Origin: Fragilariopsis cylindrus CCMP1102
Taxonomy: Eukaryota > Bacillariophyta > Bacillariophyceae > Bacillariales > Bacillariaceae
Reading direction: 5' to 3'
Assembly (NCBI GenBank): GCA_900095095.1
Contig: FMBT01000401.1
Location: 62,001-126,000 of the forward strand
Length of the DNA: 64,000 nt
In this document: positions 22,020 through 33,734 of the stretch, piece by piece
How positions within the stretch are numbered: the stretch's first letter is position 1
Layout of the letters: every line of letters starts with the position of its first letter
Translations under genes and position numbers: made by a program
Notes under the pieces: generated by a model
The model's database searches: none
Seen by the model: only the letters and a program-made list of their open reading frames with translations
Told to the model about the DNA's origin: nothing

Positions 22020-23101
22020 GTCAGACGAAACTTGAGCGATAAAATTCTTCTGCTGAAGCTCCGTCAATCTCTCTTCCTACTGCACGAGAATCAATGGTTT
22101 TATTACTGAATAATGGTCACAAAAAGTGATGTGCTATTGATTACCATACTGTATCGAGCTTGTGAAAGCCTGCACTGTCGACAGAAGTAACACCACAATC
22201 ATAATGGATGTTCTTTTTATCTTTGGATTATTCTCACTCGAAATTGTGCAGCTTGTGCCTCTACCCAACGAGATGAATGCACAGAAAAAGAAAGGTACCA
22301 TTACAGTATGTACTCAACACGAGCTATTTTCCTAGATATTACTTCACAGTACTCGTATGCCGATAATGATTTCTTTGTTTCAATACGTACCATCTATCTC
22401 CTTAGAGTGATTTTAAAAAAAACCTGTGTCATCTAGAACTTCTCATTGTTGTCAGAGTATGAATTTTTATCATGAAGCCATATAACTAAAGTAGGTATAC
22501 TCAGAACTCAATAAAAGCAAAAATCTAACTAACTTCAAATAATATTAGCAATATTATACTGAGTTGTGTCTGTGAACACAAGTTGTTATGGTGTAGCTTG
22601 TTACAAATCACTACACATGCTACTGTAATGTAACTCATAGAGATTCTTCTTCTAATCAGGCAGTATGTAATTTTACTATCATAGAAAATTCAGTAAAATA
22701 ACCTATGGAACATCATCAAAGCTTAATGGACTTGCTTTAAAATTGAATTGACTGGAAATTCCAAGCTCTCTACTTGAAGAGAATATTATTTATGTATTCC
22801 TCTCAACTAAAGCTCTAACTTCAAAATATCCCATAGCTCTGGACCATATCCAGGTCCTACATATGTGTACTGTATGGAGACAGGGATGTGCCACAGATCT
22901 AAGAGGAAGGTTGGTTCATTTGATGTGATTTGTGAGGGGTACTATTACGCTACTCGCCCCCAAATCAGTTTCTCACGCATCCCCATAATTCAAGGATCTT
23001 TTTGACATCTAAGAAAAGATCTTCTTTTTTGTGCAACCGACACAATGACAATGACAACATCATTATAGTCGTTAAAGCTTTGCTGAAGGAAGATACCCAA
23101 A
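22020..23101. other. Intergenic region between MORN gene and glucokinase
   Basis: No gene is seen. Four TACTGTA/TACAGTA heptamers lie near 22150, 22302, 22622 and 22869. The last 200 bases should contain the glucokinase promoter. Confidence 0.4.
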
Positions 23102-24362
23102 ATGGTTACTTTAAATTACAGTTATTATTTCTTGGTGGGTGACATCGGAGGTACAAACATTCGTCTTGCCCTGTATCGTTCCAACGATAGCAAAACATAC
23201 TACAGGGATCCATTGATTTTGAAAGAGTATTTGAATGAAGAATATTTTGGGAAAGAACATACCAGTGGTGATAACAACAATAATAATAACAATAATAATA
23301 ATACAAATTTCGTCCATAAAATAATTGCTCCATTTTTACTAGAATGTATTAAATTACCTGCTTTACAAATGTGGAAGGATTATCCTGATGAGGTATTTAG
23401 GGTTGATATTATGATGATGACGAAAATTATTATATGCTTAGCTGTTGCTGGTCCTGTTGATACAAAGAAAAATAATGGGACCGTGCTTACCAGTCAACGT
23501 GATTCGTATTTAACAGGTTTATCAGGGAAAGGCATTGTCAATGAATGTAAAATATTTGAAGGAGATTGGGATGGTGTCAATGCAGGGTTTGAATCAAGTG
23601 TCATTTCAAAGTTTAGCTCTTGCGTGAACCGTTGTGTCATTATCAATGATTTTGTTGCACAGGGATATGGTTGTCTTAGTCTTGATTGCTCCAAGGAGGG
23701 AGAAGACGTACTTAGACTCAATTCTAATTCTAAAAACACCAACAAAAGCAAAGGGAAAGACCCAATACTTTGTGTCGGCGCTGGTACAGGATTTGGATCA
23801 TGTTACTTAACACCTACAATTAAAGTGATTATAGCAGCAGCAGCAGCAGCAGCAGCACAACAGCAGCAACACGACAACGAAGACGAAGAAGATAGAAATG
23901 GAGACAACAACGATTACTTCTCCTCCTCTTCCTCTTTCTCCGATGATAACGAAGATGAAGACCACAATGTCGAGGATACAACAACAAAATATACATGTTT
24001 CCCATCCGAAGTGGGTCAAATAGAATGGGTTCCTAATACTACCGTAGTCACAGCAATGGATGCTACTGGCGATAACAACGATCAGATTAAATTATGGCAA
24101 TATTTGTTAGAAAAGAAAAAGAAATGCAGCAACAGTAATATTAGTCGTGTTGCTGTTGAAGATGTTGTTTCAGGTATTGGTGTATCAAATGCATATGAAT
24201 GTTTTTTGGAATTGTATCCCGACCAGGTCAATCTGGAAGTACAAAATGAATACAATCATGCTGGTGACTTAAAAGGAAAAGTTATTGGGGATAATTATAA
24301 TCAATGCCACATATGTAGAAAAGTTATTGATACAATCATGATGTAAGTATACAATAGATTCC

Positions 24363-24394
<32 letters not shown>

Positions 24395-25038
24395 TAGCAT
24401 CTTGCTGATGTATGGTGATGGACTAGAGATTCTATTGCACTATGTGTCGGGCGCACTACGCGGTGCTGTTCCATCCGTACACCACCATCCACCCTTTCTG
24501 AGCTTTCTCACTATCCTTGCATCATCGTTTCTAATTCCAATACAACTGCACCCAAAACACGCACACAAATATATATGCTGTGATATGTAGAGCATACGGA
24601 ACAATTGTTGGATCATGTGCTATGTCGTTTTTACCAACCGGTGGATTATTTGTAACAGGTGGATTAACAGCAAATCATATTCCCCGGATGGCTAATAATG
24701 AGGATGAAGAATCATCATCATCTTCTTTATTTATGAAAGCATATATTGCTAAAGGACGTGCATCATTCTTGTTGGACGATATACCACTTTATGCTGTTAC
24801 AGCTAATAATACAGGCCTACGCGGGGCAGCGGTTAGGGCTAATATGGTAATTGTAACTACGCTACGTCGAACTTGTCATGTCTATACAAGAGACAACATA
24901 ATTTATCTTCTATTATTCGATATCTCACACCTTACTTTTTCAAAATCCATGTGCATCGAATGTCACCCAATGTTTGAAACAATAACATACAAAAGGAATA
25001 CCAAAATAGACATAAAAAAAAGCAGTAACCATTCTTGA
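23102..25038 (+). CDS. GLK: Glucokinase (bacterial-type, ROK-like GLK family), 2 exons
   Basis: Exons 23102-24342 and 24591-25038 join across a GTAAGT...TAG intron to give about 563 codons. GLK phosphorylates glucose with ATP. Diagnostic parts are GDIGGTNIR (phosphate loop, residues 13-21), CLAVAGPV, VIINDFVAQGYG (catalytic D183), CVGAGTGFGSCYL (residues 224-236), SEVGQIEWVP (E303; the His of the usual EGGH is Gln306), SGIGVSNAYE, and in exon 2 TIVGSCAMSFLPTGGLFVTGG and TGLRGAAVRA. Ala/Gln/Asp/Ser-rich insertions at residues about 242-295 lengthen it beyond the usual 320-350. After GLRGAAVRANM the last 60 residues do not look like glucokinase; a GTAATT donor near 24848 could remove them. Confidence 0.85.
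24365..24396. repeat. (TATG)n microsatellite in the glucokinase intron
   Basis: Eight TATG units lie near the 5' end of the intron, 20 bases after the splice donor. Confidence 0.9.
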
Positions 25039-25100
25039 CGAATTTTGATGCGTCATTAGATTTTATTATGAATAATATACATCTAGTTGGATTATTAGTT

Positions 25101-27270
25101 CTATTTTCTATTCTTATCTTCCAAAGCTTTGTTTAAATGATGCCATGCCTCATCTACTCTATGGAATTTTTTTGTGGCAATATCTTCGTTTCCGATGTTT
25201 TTATCCGGGTGAAACTTCCGTCTTAATTTTTTGTGTACTTTTCCAAGTGCCTTCAGAGATAATTCATCATCACTGTTAATCATACCATTTTCATCTAACA
25301 TTTCGAAAACACTAAGATGGTGTTTCAATGCCACAGGTGGCAACGTCATCTTCTTCTTCTTCAGAGATTTCTTCGACTTCACGAACGTTTTACCATCATT
25401 ATTCTTAGGTTCCTTACTATCGCTCTTTGTCTTTGGCTTGTCATCGCTCTTGTTACAAGTATCTGCATATGAAGAAGAAGAGGAAGAAGAAGAATTGGGC
25501 TTATTCGTTTCCTTAGAATTGTAATCATGTTTCGTTTCCATCTTCTTCTGCGACATCGACATGATAAGATGTACAATTAGTGCGTGCAAGCACGCCCAAA
25601 TCAAAATCAAAAAGGGTAGCATGATAATAAAGAATAAGGCCGGTAAGAGCCATGTACATAGAAAAGATTCCTCACTTGATGGGTTGTAGTATCTTCTGGA
25701 ATCTTTTTTCCATTGTTGATTTCCTCATCATTACTGCGACCACATTCACCAGAATCATCCATACTTCGACCACTACCGCCATTAGCAGAGCAAGCAGGAG
25801 GCGCCGATAGTGGGGGAATACGATTATCCCCGCCATTATGATGTCTTCCATTGATGTTAGACGTAAAATCATTGGACCAATATTTTTATTCGTAGACGAC
25901 GTATTGCTGTTTCGGCTGCAGTTGTTTTTAATGTTGTTGTCTTTACAACCATTACAACCTGTCTTGTTATTGCTAGCACTTTTGCTTTTGTTTTCGCTGC
26001 TACTGCTGTTGTTGTTCTCCTTGGCTGTTTTCTTTTCCTTCGCCTTTTGTTTCTCACTACTCGAACACGATGAGGAACTTTTCCCTTCTACTTGTGATGG
26101 AGGACAACGAAACAGCGAATGTTGACGAATGTCATCATAACAGAGATATTTCATCCAGAATCGATTAGTGGGGAAAGTGGAGGATGGATCTTGTCAGCTT
26201 CAACTGGTTCTTGGGGCTTGGACGATGGTGACTGATACGGCCTTTCGTCAAAGACATTACCTCCCACAACTTTTTGTTGCGATGATACTTGTGATACTGG
26301 CGGCGTCGGCACCGGTGCCGATTGTGTCTTCTCCTTCGTGGTGGCGATAGCAGAGGTTTTTGATCTGATAGCATCCCGTGCATGCATTTTACGACGATCA
26401 GAAGTTGCTGTTTCGTTTTTCGTGGACTTTTTTCTCGTGATACTTTGTTGTTCTTCGTCATCCCTGGTTGGCAAAGTAGTAGCATTAAGAGGAGGAGTCC
26501 CCTAAAAAGTTATTGTAACCGCCATTTGCCCCTAATCCACTACTTGACATCGTTGTTGTTGCTGTTGGTGCACAGGCAACAAATGGAGTATTATTTGTCG
26601 TTGCGGTAGTAGCAGGATTGTCTTGGGTAACAAAACCACAACTATACTCGTTGTCTGAAGTATAATCGTAGTCCATCGCATTATCATCATTATTATCATC
26701 ATCATCATCTATCGAAGAGCTATCCGCTGCATTCGTCGCTGTCGACTTGCAAACAATCTCGAATGGTCTTGCCTGATCATTCTTGTGCATATGACATAAA
26801 TGCCGTCCGAACTTTTTGAGACAGATCTTGCATCGTTCTCTCTTGTTCGTGATTGCAACTTCGATCATATTCGCATTCATCGTAGTAATATTCATTGCTG
26901 GTTGTTGCTCTTGCCGTTGTTCTTGAATAACAGTTTCATCATCATCGTGAACGTCAGAGGGAACAGGAACACGAACGTAGCTCTTGTGATTGTAACGACA
27001 ATGCTCCTTTCCTCCATTCTTGAGACAAAGCTTACATTCTCCTCCTTTAACGGTAATTCCAACGAGGACGGCATTTTTATCAGAGGAAGATGGAGATGCA
27101 GTTTTCTTTGCTTGAATGCGATTGATTTGACGAGAAGCTGCAGCTGTAGTGGTCGTAGCTGTTGCTACCCGTTGCTTCTTTGTCTTTCGACTATTTTGTT
27201 CTTGATTGTTTTCGCACCGTTTGGTACTCGCCCTACTCAACGGCATGTTGTTGCCACTATTTACGTGCAT
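25101..27270 (-). CDS. Zinc-finger plus J-domain protein, 2 exons, three frame breaks
   Basis: I read this as one gene. Exon 1 (27270-25676) starts with MHVNSGNNMPLSR and carries two CX2CX8C-type zinc motifs (CKLCLKNGGKEHC...H and CKICLKKFGRHLCHMH). It then runs through acidic and Ser/Asn/Lys-rich stretches in three frames, with changes at homopolymers 26499-26502, 26170-26173 and 25883-25887. Exon 2 (25547-25101) follows a GTGAGG...CGCAG intron in phase and encodes a J domain ending the protein (LSLKALGKVHKKLRRKFHPD, KKFHRVDEAWHHLNKAL) with the HPD motif that stimulates Hsp70 ATPase. Alternatives are two or three separate genes, one starting at 25622 with a hydrophobic N-terminus. The in-phase intron favours one gene. 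Confidence 0.6.
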
Positions 27271-28147
27271 CTCGAAGGTACTTGTGCTTTGTACCTACTT
27301 GTAGTATGAATCAATCGAATCGAATCAAATCAAATAGTCAGTCTTGTTTGATGTCTCTTGAATATGATTGTATATCAATAAAGGTAGGATGATGGCTTTC
27401 TCGGAATAAGTGGTTTGCTTGTGTGCAAACGATAAACTATGCTTATATTATTATTATTATAGAATAAATAAATGAATCGTTGTTAACCGCAAAAAAGTAA
27501 ATGTTAAGGCAAGAATATAAATAGAGAGCGTGTTGTGTACCGTATTATAGGCGATAAGCAACACATAATTTGCAACTCCCTCCACTGCAAGCCAGCTTTT
27601 TGGGACAAAGAAAAACTTAAAAGTCACGATACACTTGTTTCCGCCAATTGGTTTTGGTTCTCACGAAAACCTAGAATTGTATTCGATGTTAAACATCATT
27701 TTCGCCTCCTCCACGCTCACTCGCCCAATGTACTCCCCAACGATTCGACTCACTCTCCACGCTCTACGTTCTCACGGAAATCTCAACTCGTTGTTCCATC
27801 GCAAGAATTTAGTTTAGCACCTAACGGTAACTACTGCACTTCAGTATTTTCATTTTATGTCACGTTACTGTAGAACGAATTTTTTAAAGAAGATCTCTCG
27901 GGGAAGGGGGAGAGTCGAGGGGAGAGGGTTCAGTTTATAATGTCAGTTTGGGGGACAAATGATTTATGACTTTGACTTATTTTTGCTTGGAATTTTTTTT
28001 TCACAATAAAAATACCTTTCCATCACAACGATCAATGTAAACGACATACTGTACGTCAAAGGACACAGCACGACACCCACATCAACATCAAAACCGGGGA
28101 GCATTAACAGGTGCAACAAGGAAGAGTACAATCGAAGAAGAAGAAAA
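27271..28147. other. Divergent intergenic region
   Basis: This spacer lies between the J-domain gene (minus) and oxygenase 1 (plus). A plus frame at 27535-27873 lacks protein-like features. TACTGTA heptamers lie near 27864 and 28046, the latter about 100 bases before the oxygenase start. Confidence 0.4.
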
Positions 28148-29950
28148 ATGGCAGAGTCACCACGCAATATGATGTGTCGTCTTGCTGGTATATTGCTTCT
28201 ATTAGTCTCATTGTTTTCCTTTTTCAATAATTCATTTGTCCATGGGGATAACAGAAAACATAATAAAGCACCGTACACCGAAGAAGAACGAATGGCAGAA
28301 TACGTACGACAGGGATATCAATTCCCTTTTGATACATATGTGAGTCTTCGCCATTTTATATTATTGTACTGCGGGGATAGACGCCTTTATTTCGAGTTCG
28401 ACGTCGAAGAACAAACTTTAAATAATTCCAGCAAATACTGCTAGTTCGCCGAGGATGTAAAAACATACGATCGACGTTGTAGGAGATTTCTCCCCGCAAT
28501 GCTAACAATTGAATTTTTGTTCATTTTTCTCATATCTTATCTTATCTATATAGTATCCAGAAACTCCGGGTTTTAGGGAAATAATGGATCAACGCTTTGC
28601 ACAGATTCGTTCTTTAACGGATACACAAATGAAATGGGATGGATGGTAAGTTTGTTGTACTAGTATGAATCAATCAATCCCGTTTACTTAATTCTTCCAA
28701 TAATGTACTTGGCCTGCCTCGCTAGCACCAAACATACTATTGATCGGATCTTCAGTTCGTGATTCATTCGTGTGGCGTTATACTAATTCTATATTATGAT
28801 ATTGTATGATTGTATCATTATATTATGAACTAATTAATCACAGGATACAAACAGTCAACGCCGCCGTTAGTACACCAAATTTTACAGAGTATGGATGGGG
28901 CTTGTCACAAGCACCCGACCTTTTAACACTTGACATTCGGCAAGCAATCTATGAAGGGCTTCCGCGTGCCCGATCTGAAGGTGGAGTTGATGTAATTGAC
29001 GGACCAGTGAATCCATTATTTATTGATCGTCCAGATCTAAACGCACGAGCTATGAGAGAGTTACAACCAATCTTAGAGAGTTGGGCAGGTATAGAACTAG
29101 TACCTGCCCAGGCATACGGCTTTCGACTATATAGGTAAGTTCTATACGCAAAAATAAAATCCAGGAGAAACATCATCACTTTACCAGCATTTTTTGTTGA
29201 GACAGCAGAATATTATTCTAAGGACTTTTTAAAAACACAAGAAACTGAATTTTATCGTTTGTTTTGTTTTGCTTTGTTTTTTTCTGTTCTGTTATGTTTG
29301 ATTTCCTCGTACGTCCTGAAGAAACGAATCAAGCTTATGGATGCACACGGATCGGACGCAAACTCATGTAATTTCCTGTATTTATCACATAGCAAGCTCT
29401 GACGACTCAGAGCCATGGCCTATCGTCATCGAAGACTATGAGGGAAACACGCAAATGGCATACCTAGAGCCAGGTGATTTACTACTTTATGAATCAGCAA
29501 AGAATTTTCATGGAAGGCCTACTAAGTTTGATGGTTCCTGGTATACAAGTTTATTTGTACATTTTTATCCAAAAGGTAAGAACTCTTTTCCAACGGGGAT
29601 TATACATACGACGATATTATTTGTATACTTGATTTATATTTATCTAACAGCTTCTATTACCGAAAACCATCTTAAAAATCCAAACAGGCGATTGGCAACA
29701 TGAAAATCATGATACAAAAGCTCATTATGCAATCCCCCCAGATTGGGCTAAAGTTATTCCGAACGATGTTGTTCCAAAACTTGAGGTTATTGGAACATCG
29801 ATGATGAACCCGTTATGCGACGATCATTGGTGTAATTTGAAGACGGCAAAAAAAGTATTTGGTCCTGGTCAATACAACACCGTTTTGACGTCAAATGGAC
29901 AAATATCGTCATTACACCTTGACGGTGCAACTGATGACGAAGAACTATGA
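28148..29950 (+). CDS. 2-oxoglutarate/Fe(II) oxygenase, prolyl 4-hydroxylase-like, ER type, 5 exons
   Basis: Exons 28148-28339, 28554-28645, 28844-29134, 29322-29575 and 29688-29950 keep frame throughout and encode about 363 residues. A signal peptide (LAGILLLLVSLFSFFNNSF) precedes the catalytic domain. The iron ligands are visible as HTD (H200, D202) and the distal His in FHGRP (H255), with SLFVHFYPKG beyond it. Family reaction: hydroxylation of a peptidyl residue coupled to 2-oxoglutarate decarboxylation. The protein ends in DDEEL, a KDEL-like tetrapeptide (DEEL), which with the signal peptide suggests retention in the ER lumen. The paralogue at 37832 shares IDRPDL, AYGFRLYRN and SSDD-PWPI-IED. 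There is no ShKT domain here. Confidence 0.85.
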
Positions 29951-30079
29951 TTTTTCATTTGATGTAATATATATAGATTTAGATGATGTACTATACACGC
30001 AAGGAAAAACTGATGTGTAAATTTGTTACTTCAGATGATATTTTATTTAAAATTCGACTTTTTTTCCTCCTCATATATT

Positions 30080-31983
30080 TTAGTTCTCGATCTTCACTCC
30101 TGGAACTCCCTTCAGTCCCATCTTTCCAATCGTACGCTTCTGTATACCAGGTTGTTCTTTTAATCCGATTTGTCTACCCCACATATTACCTTGTTGTACC
30201 ATTGTTCTTTTGTCCCACTTCACCTTCTTCAGATGACCATTATAATATCCTAACCAGGCTCGGTATGCTTGTTCTGCCGCAATACGTAGACCTTCGATCT
30301 TGCAAACATTTTGAATACCCGTTGCGGCAGCAGATGACGCTCTTTCATACTTAGGAACGGGATCATTTCTAAAGGCATGTCATTAAGTTCTTTTTTCACC
30401 ATATGGAATTCTTCGTAATCAGTCAACAGCAAACCACCCTTTCCATCTTTCCCGGCACGGGCGGTTCTACCCAATCGATGAATGTACTGAGATCGATCAG
30501 TCAAACCAACCTGTAGGACAAATGTAACATCGGGGTAATCCATACCTCTTGCCGTTACATCCGAAGAAAACATGATTGCATTTTTTTGTTTCCGAAATTT
30601 ATCAGAAGCCTTTTCTCGTTGCTTTTGGGACTTACGAGAATGGATCTCGAGAACATCATACCCATTCTGACTAGAGACGGAGTTGAAAAGCTCTGCCATA
30701 AATCCGGTGAGACGGGCCGTTGTAAAGAACACCATAATCTTGTAGGGTTTGTTATTGGTTTCTCGCTCTAAAATATTCGCCAATGCTTGGATCTGTAATT
30801 CCTGTGGTGTAATCATAACTTGTTGTTGGACGTGCTTGTGTGTTTGTTCAGATTCTTGTCCTACTGTGTCGACGAAGTTATAACCTTTACGAAGAGCAAT
30901 ATTAGCAATTTCGGACACCGAATCTGGAATAGTCGCAGAAAACAACAACGTTTGTCGAGTTTGACGACTTGGTTGCAATAGACGAAGAATACGTTCGATG
31001 TCAGGTCGGAATCCCATATCAAGAAGTTGATCAGCTTCATCAAGGATAAGAGAATCGAGACGGGCCATACGTTGAGCGAGGCCACCATTTTGCAAATGGT
31101 CTAATAATCTTCCAGGCGTCGCAACAACGATGGGTGTGGTCCCCGCAAGGGATCTAACGTCCTTATTCTTGTTGGTTCCACCTACACATACCACAACTTT
31201 TTGAATTTCCTTCTGGTGAAAAGATAAAAGTCTTTCCGTTTCGGCCCCAATCTGTGATGCTAACTCACGAGTTGGTGAGATAACTAAACAACAAATGTCC
31301 GACCGATTCTTGGATCTGTTCGACATAGCCGCCATGATTCTTTCGATGGTTGGGATCATAAATGCAAGTGTCTTTCCTGTTCCTGTCTTAGCTTTGGCTA
31401 AGCAATCCTGGTGGTCACTGCTACCCTTCAAAATTAATGGTAAAGTTTCTGCTTGGACGGCCGTCATGAATTCGTATTTAAATACTTCCGCCATAGCACG
31501 ACGACTTTGGGCCGAGATGTTGAGATCAGCAAACTTGTTGCCCGTAATGTGAGCTAGTCCGTTAGGGTTGGCGGAAGGAGCAACAGCAGTCGAATTCTTA
31601 TTTTCGTCATGGTCGACGACCATCCGAGTCGGTGGTTCGGATGATACCGTCGATGCCGACGCAAATCCACTAAATCCAACAACACTCGCTTCTACAGCCT
31701 CTGTCTCATGAGAAAATCTGCAATTATCACCGAAACCACACTGTCCATCCTTGGCAAAATTACGACAAATTGTGACTCGTTTGGGACGTTTGTTGTTTTG
31801 TGTATTATTCACATTGCCATCCTTGTGCTTTTTAGGATTAGTTCCACTGCTGCTGCTGTTGTTGTTTCCGCCTCCTCGTCTGTTACGATTCCCTTCTTTT
31901 CGGCCTCGACCTTGACTTTTCTCAATTTCGCTCATCGTGTAGTATATAGTATGTTCGAAGGATCTACTGCCGTAATTACCCAA
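30080..31983 (-). CDS. DEAD-box RNA helicase with CCCH zinc finger (one frame break)
   Basis: A CCCH finger (CRNFAKDGQCGFGDNCRFSH, C-x8-C-x5-C-x3-H, near residue 73) precedes a full helicase core: AKTGTGKT, PTRELASQIG, TPGRLLDHL, LDEADQLLDMG, SATIP, ARGMDYPDV and HRLGRTARAG. These RNA-dependent ATPases of the MSS116/plant RH31-like type remodel RNA. The main frame stops at 30250, but at 30366-30368 one base of a run appears missing. The next frame gives NDPVPKYERASSAAATGI, AAEQAYRAWLGYYNGHLKK and further family-like sequence to a stop at 30080. The start may be M1 or M17 (MSEIEKSQGRGR). The N-terminal RGG-like stretch suggests RNA binding. Subcellular location is undecided. Confidence 0.9.
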
Positions 31984-32539
31984 AAGAGATTAGAATTGTT
32001 GTTTTGTGTACTCTACTTAGTTCAAAAAAGTATTGTGGTGAATAATTTAGGTTGAGCATTGTTTTAGAATTCACAGTCATTCTCAATTTTAGGTTTCTTT
32101 AATTTATTTTCTATTTATTTTTTCAATATTACTTCAGATCGTTGGTTCGTGAAGGGTCCATCCTCGTACGTACGTACGTCAACACAAAATAAATTATGAA
32201 AAATATACTCATTAGTACACTACTATAATATAAAACAGAATGTTTAGCACTTACTATATACAACAGAATCACAAAATTTAGTTGGGGTTTATTTGGTCCA
32301 TATAATTACGTATTACTTGATTTCATTGATCGAGAGTTGAATTTTGACACATCACATGAATGCGGTGCAAAAGGAGAAGAATACAAATTGAATAGTAAAG
32401 TTCAGCTAAAGTAGTATAAATTGTTCTCACTTATGTTGTACTTGTTTTTGTTTTTGGTCGATTAGAGGAGAACCCATTGTCGACAGTAGAGGAGACGTTT
32501 GACATGTCGTATCAAATTAAATAAAAAGCACACATCATG

Positions 32540-32564
32540 GTGTGTGTGTGTGTGTGTGTGTGTG
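32540..32564. repeat. (TG)n microsatellite
   Basis: Twelve TG units in a row. Confidence 0.95.
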
Positions 32565-33131
32565 CTCTAACTGCTATCTACAAATTTCAAATTTCAACAC
32601 CCATTCAACACTTATTAGTGATAGTGCCGAACATTTGTTGAATAGACGAAGAACCAATTGTGTGCTCATGCAAAGGTATCGAAAAAATATAAAACAATAT
32701 CTGACATTCTTTTTTATAATTACTATTATTGTTTTATAAACTTTATAATAACTACTATACGAGAGATGAAATTAGACCTTTTCATTTATTTATCCCACTT
32801 TTTGTGGATTTATGGAAAGATAATAAAAATCAGCTCGTATTCATACGTATTCATACGACAATATGCATTCATTCATCTGTATGATTTATTTATTTGTTTG
32901 TTTTGGTTTACAATTATAACATCTACGCTCCTTTCATGTTTTCGCTCTTCTCGTTCAATCAGCCAGGAATCAATCATTTCACTCATTTTATTCTAGATTA
33001 AATATTGCACGAAATTGTATAACAATTAACTTAGATTTCTTCTCTTCGATATATCCAATTTGGTACACTGTTGCACGGGTGTTTATTTTTCTAACCACAC
33101 ATGCAGCAAATAATAGTAAAATAATAATCCA

Positions 33132-33158
33132 AATCAATCAATCAATCAATCAATCAAA
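33132..33158. repeat. (AATC)n microsatellite
   Basis: Between six and seven AATC units lie just downstream of the GNAT gene. Confidence 0.9.
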
Positions 33159-33173
33159 TCGGCAGAAATAAAA

Positions 33174-33734
33174 TTACATACCACCTTGGGGAGCACGCAT
33201 TGGATAAAACGTATAATCACCATCTTCCTCTTCGCCGATGTACGCATGCTTAAACCAATAAATATAAACGGGCAAACCTTGTTCCGAATAACCAATGAAG
33301 GTCATTTTATTATGCCAAGTTGGTTTACGACATTTTGGGAACAATAGTTGTGTTTCAACACGGATGGTGTAACACATAACTTTCAATGCCGGATTTTCCT
33401 TCGACCATTCTTCTGTTGTTTGTAAACAACGCAAGGCAAGTTCGGTGGCAACATTCCGTTTCCTATAATCCGGACGGATAAGACATCGGAAATGTGCCGC
33501 CTTGACCATTACTTGTGGTTGTGGATAAATACCGATGGTCGATACACCGATAAGCTTATCACCATCATAGGCAACAACGCAAAGCATCTTAGCTCTTTGC
33601 TTCCCGTCAACTTGTCGCTGTAATGCACCCATTTCAGTCCATAATGCAATCGCATCTTCAACAATCTTTTCATTGTCTTTTGTCCACGCAACTTTGTACG
33701 TGATTTCGCTTGTTCGTGAGCATGAATTCGACAT
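33174..33734 (-). CDS. GNAT-family N-acetyltransferase-like protein
   Basis: A 186-residue single-exon frame with no gaps. The GNAT fold shows as a strand pair (AKMLCVVAYDGDKLIGVSTI), then AAHFRCLIRPDYRKRNVATE, where RPDYRKRNVA fills the acetyl-CoA pyrophosphate loop position (Q/RxxGxG/A), followed by the helix LALRCLQTTEEWSKENP. The C-terminal part (TFIGYSEQGLPVYIYWFKHA) is less typical. The substrate cannot be predicted. Length fits the family (150-200). The 15-mer discussed in the findings lies about 60 bases upstream of its start. Confidence 0.7.
   Translation of the reverse strand: MSNSCSRTSEITYKVAWTKDNEKIVEDAIALWTEMGALQRQVDGKQRAKMLCVVAYDGDKLIGVSTIGIYPQPQVMVKAAHFRCLIRPDYRKRNVATELALRCLQTTEEWSKENPALKVMCYTIRVETQLLFPKCRKPTWHNKMTFIGYSEQGLPVYIYWFKHAYIGEEEDGDYTFYPMRAPQGGM

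Larger units (their letters stand above)
31984..33173. other. Intergenic region with microsatellites
   Basis: No gene is seen. It contains ACGTACGT repeats near 32165, a (TG)n run at 32540-32564 and (AATC)n at 33132-33158, close to the end of the GNAT gene. Confidence 0.5.

Noticed and set aside
27535-27873. 112-codon plus-strand frame
   Set aside because: No hydrophobic core, motif or start context; likely promoter or leader of the oxygenase gene.
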